Below are positions 8,397 through 17,249 of a stretch of 64,000 nucleotides of DNA, in pieces. Location of the stretch: positions 1,054,001-1,118,000 of the forward strand of contig NZ_OX365700.1 of the NCBI RefSeq assembly GCF_947241125.1. Direction: 5' to 3'. Origin of the DNA: Nitrospira tepida (GTDB lineage: Bacteria; Nitrospirota; Nitrospiria; Nitrospirales; Nitrospiraceae). The notes below the pieces were generated by a model. That model searched no databases. It saw only the letters and a program-made list of their open reading frames with translations, and was not told where the DNA came from. Both the position numbers and the translations under genes were made by a program. The first letter of the stretch is position 1, and each line of letters begins with the position of its first letter.

Positions 8397-9357
8397 CTTC
8401 GGGCCGATCTCCGCAGGAGCCTCGGAAACCTTCCCACCTTCCTCGCGCCAGGTGTCGGTCGCGGCGCCGGCCAAGGTCAACCTGGTCCTGAGAATCCTCG
8501 ACCGGCGCCCCGACGGATACCACAACCTCTGGTCCGTCATGCAGACGGTGGATCTGAAGGACGAGGTCGTCCTGCGAGTCGGATTGCAGCCTGGCCGTAT
8601 CGAGTTGACCTGTGATCAGCCCGACATGCCCTTGGGATCCGACAATCTTGTTTGCCGGGCGGCCGCGCTGGTGCTGGAGCGCGCGCGTCTTGACCACGGT
8701 CTCACCATCGATCTGCGCAAACGAATACCCATGGGAGCCGGGCTCGGCGGCGGGAGTAGCGATGCGGCCGCGACCATTTTGGGCCTGAACCGCCTCCTTG
8801 ATCTCGGATGGTCCGCGCAGCAAATGGCCGAGGTCGGCGCATCGTTGGGCAGCGACATCCCGTTCTTTTTCTTCGCCCCCTGCGCCAAGGTCGGCGGACG
8901 GGGTGACCTGGTCAGTCCGCTGGACCTGACTGGCCGGCGGGCGGTGCTCTTGGTGAATCCCGGGTTCGGCGTCGAGACCAAGTGGGCCTATCAGACCTTA
9001 GCCGCAGCCCGCGCGTCGGCCCCGGCGCTGGGAAAGGACTTGGCAGAGTTGGACCGGCGACAGTCGATCTCCTGGGATGCGTTGCGACCGCTGATGGGGA
9101 ATGATTTTGAAGACGTGGTCTTCCCTCACCATCCGGTTTTGCGAGAGATCAAAGAGACGTTGCTTTCCCACGGAGCCGAATCGGCGTTCCTGTCCGGGAC
9201 CGGCGCAACGGTTTTCGGGATCTTTGAGTCCTTCTCCGAGGCAACTCGGGCCGGGAATCTGTTTGCCGGGAAGCCGGGATGGCGGACCGTAGCGGCCGAG
9301 ACGGAAACCACGCCGCTGGCCGTATCCGTCGGCTCCCCTTCGCGCGGGCCTTCTTGA
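8371..9357 (+). CDS. ispE: 4-diphosphocytidyl-2-C-methyl-D-erythritol kinase
   Basis: GHMP-family kinase of the MEP isoprenoid pathway; phosphorylates the 2-OH of CDP-methylerythritol. Typical AAPAKVNLVLRILDRRPDGYH near the N-terminus, the ATP loop PMGAGLGGGSSDAAA (about residue 125) and a late SGTGATVFG are visible. The ATG at 8371 overlaps pilR by 26 bases and adds about 27 unusual residues; the GTG at 8452 (VSVAAPAK) would give a more standard length. Neither has a strong ribosome site, so the start is uncertain. Total length from 8371 is 328 residues. Confidence 0.9.
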   Translation: MPLKGGATDFGPISAGASETFPPSSRQVSVAAPAKVNLVLRILDRRPDGYHNLWSVMQTVDLKDEVVLRVGLQPGRIELTCDQPDMPLGSDNLVCRAAALVLERARLDHGLTIDLRKRIPMGAGLGGGSSDAAATILGLNRLLDLGWSAQQMAEVGASLGSDIPFFFFAPCAKVGGRGDLVSPLDLTGRRAVLLVNPGFGVETKWAYQTLAAARASAPALGKDLAELDRRQSISWDALRPLMGNDFEDVVFPHHPVLREIKETLLSHGAESAFLSGTGATVFGIFESFSEATRAGNLFAGKPGWRTVAAETETTPLAVSVGSPSRGPS

Positions 9358-9391
9358 CAGCATGGCCGTGATTTTGATCGGGTCGTGGAGA

Positions 9392-9421
9392 TTGACAGCC
9401 CTCCCTTCTCTTCGCTAGAGT
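9392..9421 (+). promoter_or_regulatory. Promoter upstream of prs
   Basis: TTGACA (9392-9397), an 18-base spacer and TAGAGT (9416-9421), 94 bases before prs. It likely starts the prs-rplY-pth-ychF transcript. Confidence 0.55.
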
Positions 9422-9514
9422 GGCCTGTTTTCCAGGCGTCCCACCCGACGGGTTCTGACGATTACGGATCAACGATAACGCCGGACTGATTCGGAACTGA
9501 CGGAGGACAGGGCC

Positions 9515-10480
9515 ATGGCCAGGAGCTACCAGGGCACCATGCACCGTGAATTGAAACTGTTTTCCGGAACGGCGAACCCTGCACTGGCCCAAGAGATGGG
9601 CCAATATTTGGGCATTCCTGTGGGGGAGGCGACCGTCTCCTCGTTCAGCGATGGGGAGATCCGGGTCAAGATCGAGGAGAACGTACGGGGCGCCGACGTG
9701 TTTGTCGTCCAGTCCTGCTGCCAGCCGGTCAACGACTCCATCATGGAGCTGTTGATCATGATCGACGCCTTGAAGCGGTCCTCGGCCTCGCGCATTACCG
9801 CGGTGATTCCCTATTTCGGCTACGCCCGGCAGGATCGAAAGGACCAGCCGCGCGTTCCGATCTCCGCCAAGCTTGTGGCCGATCTGATCACGACCGCCGG
9901 GACCGATCGCGTCCTGACGATGGATCTGCATGCCGGACAGATCCAAGGGTTCTTCAACATTCCCGTGGATCACTTGTATGCGGCGCCGGTCCTCCTGGAT
10001 TACATCACGAAGAAACAGATTGCGGACCTTGTGGTCGTGTCGCCCGACGCGGGCGGCGTGGAGCGGGCCCGGGCCATCGCGAAGCGGATGCAGGCGAGTT
10101 TGGCGATCATCGATAAGCGGCGGGAAGGGCCCAACCAGGCCCAGATCATGAACATCATCGGCGATGTCGAAGGGCGCAGCGCGCTGTTGCTCGACGACAT
10201 GATCGACACCGCCGGCACCATCGTCCAGGGCGCGCAGGCCTGCGCGGAGAAGGGCGCGCGCCAGGTGTGGACGGCCTGTACGCACGCCGTCCTGTCCGGC
10301 CCGGCCCTCGACCGGCTGCAACAGTCCTGTCTCTCGGAGGTGGTGGTGACCAACACCATTCCGCTCAAGGGCAAGGAACTGACCTGCCCGAAGCTGCACG
10401 TATTGTCGGTTGCGCCCCTGCTTGGGGAAGCGATCGCGCGGATCCATTCGGAAGAGTCGGTCAGTTCGTTGTTTGCCTAG
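9515..10480 (+). CDS. prs: Ribose-phosphate pyrophosphokinase
   Basis: 321-residue cytosolic enzyme that makes PRPP from ribose-5-phosphate and ATP for nucleotide, His and Trp synthesis. Family marks are the FSDGE and [12 protein letters not shown] segments, the Mg-binding [11 protein letters not shown] (about residue 135), VVSPDAGG, and the PRPP loop [12 protein letters not shown] (about residue 225). GGAGG lies about 9 bases before the chosen ATG; an internal ATG eight codons later would give the common [10 protein letters not shown] start. Followed by rplY, pth and ychF in the same direction. Confidence 0.95.
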   Translation: MARSYQGTMHRELKLFSGTANPALAQEMGQYLGIPVGEATVSSFSDGEIRVKIEENVRGADVFVVQSCCQPVNDSIMELLIMIDALKRSSASRITAVIPYFGYARQDRKDQPRVPISAKLVADLITTAGTDRVLTMDLHAGQIQGFFNIPVDHLYAAPVLLDYITKKQIADLVVVSPDAGGVERARAIAKRMQASLAIIDKRREGPNQAQIMNIIGDVEGRSALLLDDMIDTAGTIVQGAQACAEKGARQVWTACTHAVLSGPALDRLQQSCLSEVVVTNTIPLKGKELTCPKLHVLSVAPLLGEAIARIHSEESVSSLFA

Positions 10481-10573
10481 CATCCGCAGAACGACGGGCG
10501 CGCCGCGCAGAGAGCGGCGGTTCTCATAGAAACCGACGGATTATCGTACGAAAAGTTGCAAAGGAGAACGGTC

Positions 10574-11350
10574 ATGAAGTTCGAGGTGACGGCAGGTATC
10601 AGGGATCGGGGCGGAAAAGGGGTGGCGAGACAGTTGCGGCGCAACGGCAAGATCCCCGCCGTCCTCTATGGGCAGGGCGAGTGTCTCCTGCTGACCATGT
10701 CGCCCGATTCGCTGGTCAAGATCGTGAAATCCCATGCAGCCACCACGGCCTTGATTTCCGTGACTCTCGACGGGGGCGTCTCCGGGGCCAAGACGCGCAC
10801 GGCCCTGCTGCGCGATTTCCAGGTCGATCCGGTGAGCGGCGAAGTCCTGCACGCCGACCTGTTTGAGGTGTCCATGGACAAGGCCATTCGGATCAAGGTG
10901 CCGGTGAGCCTCATCGGAGGGACCCCGGCCGGATTGAAGGAAGGCGGCGTGCTGCACCATAATCTGCGCGAACTCCACGTGGAATGTTTGCCTTCGCAGA
11001 TCCCGGATGCCATTCAGGTCGATGCGTCCGGGTTGAATATCGGACAAGGCATTCATGTCAAGGAACTGCAGGCAATCGAGGGCGTGCGGTTCTTGGATGA
11101 CCCGGATCAGATGGTGGTCAGTGTCGCGGTGCCCATCTCCGAGGCCAAGCTCGAAGCCTTGCTCACCACCGGACCGCCTGCAGAGCCAGGCAAGGAACCG
11201 GAAGTGATCGCCAAGGGCAAGGAAGCGGCGGCGGCAAAGGAAGGGGCCGCCCCGGCGGCCGGTGAAAAGGCCGGCGCCGCCGCGGCTCCGGCAGCCGGGG
11301 CCGAGAAGAAGGAAGCCTCGAAGGCTGAAAAGAAAGAAGCCAAGAAATAG
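10574..11350 (+). CDS. rplY: 50S ribosomal protein L25 (Ctc/TL5 form)
   Basis: 258 residues. The N-terminal L25 domain (about 1-95) binds 5S rRNA and contains RQLRRNGKIPAVLYG; the C-terminal TL5 beta domain (about 100-190) contains GGVLHHNLRELHVECLP. Residues about 200-258 form an Ala/Glu/Lys-rich low-complexity tail (repeats such as AAAKEG and KKEASKAEKKE), longer than in many relatives and probably disordered. AGGAG precedes the ATG. The prs-rplY-pth-ychF order is common in bacteria. Confidence 0.93.
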   Translation: MKFEVTAGIRDRGGKGVARQLRRNGKIPAVLYGQGECLLLTMSPDSLVKIVKSHAATTALISVTLDGGVSGAKTRTALLRDFQVDPVSGEVLHADLFEVSMDKAIRIKVPVSLIGGTPAGLKEGGVLHHNLRELHVECLPSQIPDAIQVDASGLNIGQGIHVKELQAIEGVRFLDDPDQMVVSVAVPISEAKLEALLTTGPPAEPGKEPEVIAKGKEAAAAKEGAAPAAGEKAGAAAAPAAGAEKKEASKAEKKEAKK

Positions 11351-11352
11351 CC

Positions 11353-11925
11353 TTGTGGATTGTCGTCGGTCTTGGCAACCCCGGTACCCGGTATGCCACG
11401 ACCCGGCACAATGTCGGTGCGCTCGCCCTCAAGCGGGCCGCGGCTTCCTGGAGCATCCCGCTCCGGCAGGCGGGAGCCCGAATGGTCGGCGAAGGGTCGA
11501 TCGGGTCAAACCGCGTGCTGCTGGCCGGTCCGCTGGGATGGATGAATGAGTCCGGCCCGCCCCTCCGTGCCTTGCTGAACGACTACCAGATCTCTCCGGA
11601 CAGGCTGATTGTGATCCATGACGACCTCGATATGGAGTTCGGGCGGCTGCGTCTCCGCCGCGCCGGCGGGTCGGGAGGCCATAATGGACTCAAGTCGATT
11701 CTCCAATCGCTCGGCACTCCGGAGTTTTGCCGCCTCAAGATCGGCATCGGCCGTCCGGCGCCGGGCCAGGACTCGGCCGACTACGTGCTGGAGCCGTTTT
11801 CGGATGAAGAAACCGAACGGTTGCCCGACATCCTGGATCGCGCGATCCGTGCGGTGGAATGTGTGGTGGCGGAAGGGATCGAGGCGGCCATGAACCGGTT
11901 CAACCCGTTAGCGTCGGAGGCCTGA
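11353..11925 (+). CDS. pth: Peptidyl-tRNA hydrolase
   Basis: 190 residues, normal family length. It releases peptides from prematurely dissociated peptidyl-tRNA. VVGLGNPGTRYATTRHNVG contains the catalytic His; GPLGWMNESGPPL and the IHDDLDMEFG and GGSGGHNGLKSI segments complete the active site. The start is a TTG two bases after the rplY stop; no ATG or GTG gives a complete N-terminus, so TTG is well supported. Tightly coupled with rplY upstream and ychF four bases downstream. Confidence 0.93.
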   Translation: MWIVVGLGNPGTRYATTRHNVGALALKRAAASWSIPLRQAGARMVGEGSIGSNRVLLAGPLGWMNESGPPLRALLNDYQISPDRLIVIHDDLDMEFGRLRLRRAGGSGGHNGLKSILQSLGTPEFCRLKIGIGRPAPGQDSADYVLEPFSDEETERLPDILDRAIRAVECVVAEGIEAAMNRFNPLASEA

Positions 11926-11928
11926 ACA

Positions 11929-13020
11929 ATGGGACTGTGCTGCGGCATGATCGGACTCCCGAACGTGGGCAAGACCACGGTCTTCAACGCGCTGGTCGGA
12001 GGCGGGGCCCTGGCGGCCAACTATCCCTTCGCCACGGTCGATCCGAATATCGGAATCGCGCCGGTGCCCGATCCTCGCCTGGTGAAGCTGACCGAGATCT
12101 TCAAATCCAAAAAGACTACGCCCAGCACCCTCGAGGTCCGCGACATCGCCGGTCTGGTCGAAGGGGCGAGCAAGGGGGAGGGCCTGGGCAACCAATTTTT
12201 GGGACACATTCGCGAAGTCGATGCGCTCCTCCATGTCGTCCGCTGCTTTCAAGGCACGGACGTGGTGCACGTCAGCGGCAAGGTCGATCCGTTGCGGGAT
12301 ATTGCGACGATCGAAACGGAACTGATGCTGGCCGATCTGGAGACGCTCGATCGGCGCAAACAACGGGTTGAAAAGAAGGTCCGGTCCGGGGACAAGAAGG
12401 CCGCCATGGAGCTGGAGTTTCTGGGACGGTTGATGGAGCGTCTGGCCAAGGGCGAGTGGCTCGGTAATCTCTCCTACACGGCGGATGAGCGGGCGATCCT
12501 GACCGAGTGCCAACTGCTGGCGGCCAAGCCGGTGCTGTTCGTCGCGAACGTGACCGAAGGGACTGGGTCAGACGAGGCGTTGGTCGCCAAGGTGAGAGAG
12601 TTCGCGGACCAACGGGGGGCGCGAGTCGTCACGATCTGCGGCCAACTGGAAGCGGAGCTGGCGTCCCTGCCGGAAAGCGAGCGGGCCGACTTCCTCAAAG
12701 AAATGGGCTTGGCGGAATCAGGCCTCGTGCGCCTGACGCGCGAAGCCTATACCCTCCTGCACCTGATCACGTTCTTCACGGCCGGCGAACAGGAATCCAG
12801 GGCCTGGCCGATTCTCCGAGGCACCAAAGCTCCTCAGGCCGCGGGTAAGATCCACTCCGACATGGAGCGAGGCTTCATCCGCGCCGAGGTCTACCACTAC
12901 GATGATCTGCTCGCCTGCGGGTCGGAGGCCAAGGTCAAGGAGAAGGGCCTCTTCCGGCTGGAGGGGAAAGACTACGTGATGAAGGAAGGCGACATCGTCT
13001 TCTTCCGTTTCAACGTGTAG
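11929..13020 (+). CDS. ychF: Redox-responsive ATPase/GTPase YchF (Obg family)
   Basis: 363 residues. G1 is GLPNVGKTTVFNAL; switch and G3 regions include DIAGLVEGASKGEGLGN; the C-terminal TGS domain spans about residues 278-362 with FFTAGEQESRAW and GTKAPQAAGKIHSDMERGF. YchF prefers ATP and binds ribosomes, with roles in stress responses. The gene ends one base before a 183-bp inverted-repeat element, so its terminator, if any, lies in or beyond that element. Confidence 0.95.
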   Translation: MGLCCGMIGLPNVGKTTVFNALVGGGALAANYPFATVDPNIGIAPVPDPRLVKLTEIFKSKKTTPSTLEVRDIAGLVEGASKGEGLGNQFLGHIREVDALLHVVRCFQGTDVVHVSGKVDPLRDIATIETELMLADLETLDRRKQRVEKKVRSGDKKAAMELEFLGRLMERLAKGEWLGNLSYTADERAILTECQLLAAKPVLFVANVTEGTGSDEALVAKVREFADQRGARVVTICGQLEAELASLPESERADFLKEMGLAESGLVRLTREAYTLLHLITFFTAGEQESRAWPILRGTKAPQAAGKIHSDMERGFIRAEVYHYDDLLACGSEAKVKEKGLFRLEGKDYVMKEGDIVFFRFNV

Positions 13021-13203
13021 CAGGATGTTGAAAAAGTCCGCCAGCCGGGTACCCGCCTGGCGGGTGATCGCATCGCTCCGAACCTGAACGTACGGCAAAG
13101 AGTGCGCCTCGGCCCTTCGCTTGCTGCGGCCGCCCCGTGGACGGGCGCGTCTCGGCGCGCCGGGGTTGGGCGGGTGAGAAGACCGGCCTTTTTGAACATC
13201 CTG
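13021..13203 (+). repeat. 183-bp inverted-repeat (MITE-like) element
   Basis: Left end CAGGATGTTGAAAAA (13021-13035) and right end TTTTTGAACATCCTG (13189-13203) are reverse complements with one mismatch. The interior holds a GGGTACCCGCC/GGCGGGT-like hairpin (13047-13065). No coding sequence. A related 32-base block (27/32 identical) occurs at 45737-45768. From memory, elements with these ends are repeated in Nitrospira genomes. Bases 13204-13450 hold no gene that I can support. Confidence 0.75.
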
Positions 13204-13450
13204 CCTGCAGTTCTGGCATCGTTCGTGAGCGCTCGCTGTTCCGGCTTTCGAAAGGATTTTCAGCAGCCTGCTCGCAGGAATTCTCACCAACCCTACGCGC
13301 CGCATCTTCACAGGTCCTCGATCCTTCGGGCGCTTTCCCGCTAACCACTTCCAACCGGCCCCGTATGTAGCGAGTTCATGGCCGGATAGGCCGCGGGCCG
13401 ATTTCTGGATACACCGCCCGGCTTCGCCATCTATCCCGACAAGTGGCATC

Positions 13451-13479
13451 TTGACAAAAGCGATTAAGGGACAGATATT
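13451..13479 (+). promoter_or_regulatory. Candidate promoter for the HNH gene
   Basis: TTGACA (13451-13456), a 17-base spacer and GATATT (13474-13479), 140 bases before the start, which leaves a fairly long leader. Confidence 0.4.
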
Positions 13480-13618
13480 GTGGCCGTTTCCAGCGGGGAT
13501 GCAGATAATCCAGACCGAAGTAGATCCGCGTTTATCGTATGAGATCGAGCCGGTCACTAGAGAGTTGGGCAGAGAGAGCACCCGCCCGTAGATTTCTACC
13601 ACCGTTCGGAGACGCATT

Positions 13619-14476
13619 ATGAAATCCAGCGCCAGTTCCTCACCTCGACCAGTAGTATTCGTTCTTGTTGGATGGGCGCGTCGATACGACGGAACCGAAG
13701 TAATAACCGGAAACCACGCATATCTCAAAAACCATCCAGAGGACAACTCAGAGGCCCAGGCCTTCGTCCGTCACAACGATGGCTATTATTACTGCACCGC
13801 TGGGAGCGGCGAACTTCATGAGCGACAGGCTGACATCGTGTACGTGGCACGCCATGACGGGAGTGATACGTACAAAGTGGTCGGACTCTACAAGCAGGCT
13901 GTAGTAACCGAAACCAGTCCCTGGACAACTGTTCGTACAAGATTCGCGAGGCTCATCCCTGTAAACAAGCGCCCTACGATTCCCAATTGGCCCTCCGGAC
14001 AAGGTGTGCGTCGGTGGGCTCGCCGGTTGCTCAGCACCGGGCGCACGCATCCCGGACTCTTGGCCATTTATCGCTCCCTGCGGTGGCCTCAACGCCCTTC
14101 CCGAAGGGAGTCCATAGATTCTGATCCAGAGCTTATAGCGTTCGAGGGACGGCAACGACACCTCTTTATCCTCCATCGCGTCCGCGAAGCCAAACTTCGA
14201 GCTGCTAAGATTCGGCAAGGACTCCGCGAAGGGAAGGGGCGCCTCAAGTGCCAAGTTCCGGGTTGCGGATTTGATTTCTTCCGGACCTATGGTGAGATCG
14301 GGCACAGATTTGCCATCGTTCACCATACGGTACCACTTGCAGCTTCCGCATCAGCTGGATCTCGATGGTCCCTAAGCGATCTAGCCATAGTCTGTGCGAA
14401 CTGCCACGTAATGATTCACCGCGGTGGCGCATGCCGTCCAATCAAGTCTCTTATCAAGAGGCAGCAGTCGCGGTGA
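13619..14476 (+). CDS. HNH endonuclease domain protein, solitary
   Basis: 285 residues. The C-terminal third is an HNH nuclease of the McrA-like zinc type: C211 and C216 with GFDFFRTYG, H235-H236 and PL at 239-240, then DLAIVCANCHVMIHR giving C259, C262, H263 and H267. Residues about 10-115 form a separate alpha/beta domain I cannot name; by architecture it could be a reader of DNA or modified bases. No methyltransferase or second restriction subunit is adjacent. It sits between an inverted-repeat element and a pseudogene and looks less GC-rich than the operons around it, suggesting acquisition by transfer. A modification-dependent defence nuclease is possible but unproven. Confidence 0.7.
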   Translation: MKSSASSSPRPVVFVLVGWARRYDGTEVITGNHAYLKNHPEDNSEAQAFVRHNDGYYYCTAGSGELHERQADIVYVARHDGSDTYKVVGLYKQAVVTETSPWTTVRTRFARLIPVNKRPTIPNWPSGQGVRRWARRLLSTGRTHPGLLAIYRSLRWPQRPSRRESIDSDPELIAFEGRQRHLFILHRVREAKLRAAKIRQGLREGKGRLKCQVPGCGFDFFRTYGEIGHRFAIVHHTVPLAASASAGSRWSLSDLAIVCANCHVMIHRGGACRPIKSLIKRQQSR

Positions 14477-14884
14477 TCGCTACCTAACCACGCGATGCGG
14501 CGGAACACTTCACAGTGAGCACACATCCGGATTCAGGGTCAGGCATGAGTATTGACTTACTGACCAACGGTACACTGTTGAAGGCCGAAAATGGATTCCG
14601 CCGCGTAAGTGAGCTGCCTGTTCGTGTACACGCGCCGGGGTATCGGCAGCCTGACCAGCTCAACCTGGGGGCGCGGTGCGCTGTCGGCGGCTCGGGCGAT
14701 CATCCTCATGATCTGCGGGGCCAGAAAAGGGGACATCGTAAATTCTCAAGGCCGAACAACGGATGTAATTGACCGGACCGGCGTTCCGCCTTTGCGTGGG
14801 TTGAAGTCTTTGCAGCCGGCCCGGCAATTGATCCGGCGCGTTACCCCGCCCAACGTCGAGCGTCCGGCTAGCGAGGGATAGGTC
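14477..14884. other. Intergenic stretch, no supported gene
   Basis: Short open frames exist but have no family resemblance or ribosome sites. Bases 14536-14557 match the 45.85-kb tandem repeat unit at 20 of 22 positions, so this is probably decayed repeat DNA. Confidence 0.5.
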
Positions 14885-15951
14885 CTGAAACATACGCGCA
14901 TCATCGTCACTCATTACGGCGGGCCGGATGCACTTCGGGTGGTTGAAGAAGAGTGTCCCGAGCCGAAGGACGGGGAAGTGCGGGTGAGAGTGCTGGCTGC
15001 GGGGGTCTGCCTGCCCGACCTCATGATGCGCGAGGGCGTTCACCCCGAGACGCCTCCTCTGCCCTTCACGCCAGGATGGGATCTGATCGGCGTGGTGGAT
15101 CGGCTCGGCCGAGGTGTTTTTGGAATCGAACCAGGCCAGATCGTTGCCGCGCTGCCGATCACCGGCGCGTATGCGGAGTTCGTCTGCCTGCCGCTACATG
15201 AACTGGTTCCAGTACCATCCGGGTTGGACCCGCCGAGGCTGTCAGCCTCGTATTGAACTATGTCACGGCTTACCAGATGCTACATCGTTCCGCTCGCGTC
15301 AGAGCGGGCCAGCGCGTGTTGATTCACGGTGCGGCAGGCGGGGTTGGCTCGGCACTCTTGCAGCTTGGGCGCCTCGCCGGGCTGGAGCTATATGGGACCT
15401 GTTCATTGCAAGGAGGGTCGGTCGTTTCCGACCTCGGGGGTATCCCGATTGACTACCAGCATCTCGACTTCGTGAAAGAAATTCACCGTCTCACGAGCGA
15501 GGGCGTGGACGTTGTCTTTGATAGCATCGGTGGCACCCATATCTGGCGTTCCCGCAAGGCTCTCCGCCCTGGCGGGAGGGTCGTGGCCTATGGTCTGACC
15601 GGTTCGCTATGTGGGGGCCGCTTGGCTTCAGGGCGTTCCGGGCATCGTCATCGATTTCGTGCAATCGCCATCTTCGGGCTGTACATTGCGGGCGGCTGGC
15701 TTCTCCCGGGCCGGAAACGGGTGGTGCCTTACAGCATTCAGTGGCTCAAACGGCTCAGACCGGCATTGTTTCGACAGGATTTGATCGCCCTGTTCGATCT
15801 CCTTCAACAGCGAAAGATCAAGCCGCTCATCGCGCAGCGACTTCCTCTTGCCGAAGCGAGACAGGCCCACGAGTTGCTCGGGATAGGAGGCATAACAGGC
15901 AAGATCGTGCTCGTGCGCAACGGGTCGTCGCCCAGATCCGGAGCGGCATAA
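14885..15951 (+). pseudogene. Zinc-type alcohol dehydrogenase/quinone oxidoreductase-like, frameshifted
   Basis: MDR-superfamily oxidoreductase in two frames. The first part (14885 to about 15231) reads THYGGPDALRVVEEE, then PGWDLIGVVDRLG; the second (about 15232-15951) continues with LNYVTAYQMLHRSARV, the NAD(P)-binding HGAAGGVGSALLQLG and FDSIGGTHIWRS. One base is missing near 15231 (GACCCGCCGAG where a further G would restore DPAEAVSLVLNYV). The natural start codon also appears lost: the expected Met position is CTG at 14885, two codons after a stop. Both defects point to a decayed gene rather than a sequencing slip, although a CTG start cannot be excluded. Confidence 0.75.
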
Positions 15952-16274
15952 CAATCGCGATTCCGGATTATGGGCCGGGTCTTGCAATCAAACACTAGCC
16001 CGGCGAGATTCCTGCCCCATAGCCCGTCCGCTCTGCCTCGAGATCCACGGCGCCACTCTCCTGTCACGAGTTGAGGCAATGTCCGACAACGCATCGTGCG
16101 AGACGACCAAGATCGCGGGGCGTGGGAGACGATTCCGAGCCACACGATCACACGGATTGGTTCGCTCTGTCATGGTATTGTCTGATGAACGATCCCTATC
16201 ATCTGTTGCTCGAATAGGAGAGAAGAAACCGGGAATCTTTTCAGCCGCTAGGCGGCGGCGAGCAGGCAAGGAGA
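15952..16274. other. Intergenic stretch, no supported gene
   Basis: Open frames on both strands here have no recognisable domain. A minus-strand stretch reading PRPAILVVSHDALS looks faintly coding and may be a gene fragment, but I cannot place it. Confidence 0.4.
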
Positions 16275-16517
16275 TTACGCCAGATTCAATGGTCTGGCGC
16301 AGAACACTTCGTCTTCGCGGAGGGCTTCGAGGGCGGAGGCTGGAACGATGGTGACGGCGATGGTGTCGCCCACAGCATTGAAGACTTCGATAGAATAGCT
16401 TTCTGTTCCATCCGCGGCAATGTGACGGTCCACCAGTTTGACGATATCGCCGCGTTTGAGCCGATGCTTCGGCAAATCGCACGTCAGCGCCACGTCAGTG
16501 TAAGGCTCAAACTTCAT
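16275..16517 (-). CDS. DUF4926 domain protein
   Basis: 80 residues starting MKFEPYTDVALTCDLPKH, with RLKRGDIVKLVDRH and SYSIEVFNAVGDTIAVTIV, the pattern of small DUF4926 proteins (an SH3-like beta fold resembling translation-factor KOW surfaces). Such proteins usually lie just downstream of a second small partner, sometimes in toxin-antitoxin-like pairs. Here the partner position is held by a 51-residue remnant next to an insertion sequence. The start is MKFEP; the longer frame has no support. Confidence 0.7.
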   Translation of the reverse strand: MKFEPYTDVALTCDLPKHRLKRGDIVKLVDRHIAADGTESYSIEVFNAVGDTIAVTIVPASALEALREDEVFCARPLNLA

Positions 16518-16553
16518 TGGAAATCTTGCCCCAGGGGCCAAAGGAAAATCACG

Positions 16554-16709
16554 TCATCCATGGTGAAACCGTTCTTCATCCTTCTCGCGTAGTTCGGTCA
16601 CGATGCTGGCCGCCAATTGTTGCCAGGCTTGCGCCACCGCCCGGCTGTCTTCGGAGTGCAGATGCCCAATGTTGTGGTAAACGAGGCGCTGGTCTACGAA
16701 AAATCGCAT
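16554..16709 (-). pseudogene. Probable C-terminal remnant of a gene cut by an IS200-type element
   Basis: 51 codons beginning RFFVDQRLVYHNIGHLHSED and ending in a charged tail. The frame runs on into the IS left end, so what is left is probably the 3' part of a longer gene once paired with the DUF4926 gene 36 bases downstream. A possible 5' part lies on the other side of the IS on the same strand (17520 down to about 17290, containing LNEFVNRPYAGG and PHEVPALIELN), but I cannot show that the two belong together. Function unknown. Confidence 0.4.
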
Positions 16710-16747
16710 TTGAGTGCCCCGCCCGGTAGGGCGGGGATGAAAAATGC

Positions 16748-16766
16748 GTGCTGCCGGAGGCAGCAC
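16748..16766 (+). promoter_or_regulatory. Hairpin before tnpA
   Basis: GTGCTGCC-GGA-GGCAGCAC gives an 8-bp perfect stem, 20 bases before the tnpA ATG. In IS200, a hairpin in the leader limits transposase translation; this one sits in the same place. Confidence 0.5.
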
Positions 16767-16785
16767 CGATTCGCTACAGGAGGGC

Positions 16786-17225
16786 ATGGCGGTCAAGCGA
16801 GCCAGCCACTGTGTGTATGATACCCGATACCATCTGGTATGGGCACCGAAGTATCGCAAGTGGGTCCTGCAGGGGGCGATTCGGCAACGGGTGAAAGACT
16901 TGTTTCAGGAGATCGCTGCGCATCATGGTTTTGAGATTGAGGAATTGGAGGTAGACGAGGTAGACAAAGATCATGTGCATCTGTTTCTGAGTTTCCCTCC
17001 GAGGTACTCGATTGGGAAAGTGGAGGGCTGTTCAAGGCGGTCAGTGCGAAGGAGATTCGGGGGGAATATCCTGAGGCGCGCAAGCAGCTGTGGGGGGGGG
17101 AGTTTTGGGAAGATGGCTATTTCGTCCGGACGGTGGGGGATAAGGTGACGGCGGAGGTGATCAAGAAGTACATTCGGTTTCATGAGGCGAAACGACACCG
17201 CGTTGAGCAATTGGACCTCTTCTGA
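16786..17225 (+). pseudogene. tnpA: IS200/IS605 transposase TnpA (Y1 HUH type), frameshifted
   Basis: The N-terminal half reads YDTRYHLVWAPKYRKWVL and carries the HUH motif in DHVHLFLSFPPRYSIGK. One base is missing near 17023; downstream the other frame resumes as LFKAVSAKEIRGEYPEARKQ, then FWEDGYFVRTVGDKVTAEVI, which holds the region of the catalytic Tyr, and ends EQLDLF. Start ATG is preceded by CAGGAGG. Restoring one base gives about 146 residues, normal for the family. There is no tnpB. Confidence 0.8.
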
Positions 17226-17249
17226 AAAGCCCCGCCCGGAAGGGCGGGG

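Larger units (their letters stand above)
16717..17249 (+). mobile_element. IS200/IS605-type element, decayed
   Basis: Two nearly identical hairpins, CCCCGCCCGGTAGGGCGGGG (16717-16736) and its copy at 17230-17249 with one loop change, flank a broken tnpA. Subterminal hairpins at both ends with no terminal inverted repeats are what single-strand-transposing IS200/IS605 elements use. The exact cleavage sites cannot be fixed; TTTAC lies just right of the right hairpin (17252-17256). Confidence 0.75.

Noticed and set aside
14515-14881. Two overlapping plus-strand frames after the HNH gene
   Set aside because: No family resemblance, no ribosome sites, and repeat-like sequence nearby.
16079-16354. 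Plus-strand 91-codon frame
   Set aside because: Overlaps the DUF4926 gene antisense and has a biased Arg-rich translation.
17015-17030. Programmed frameshift in the IS200-type tnpA
   Set aside because: No slippery heptamer was evident and IS200 TnpA is made from one frame; a deletion is simpler.
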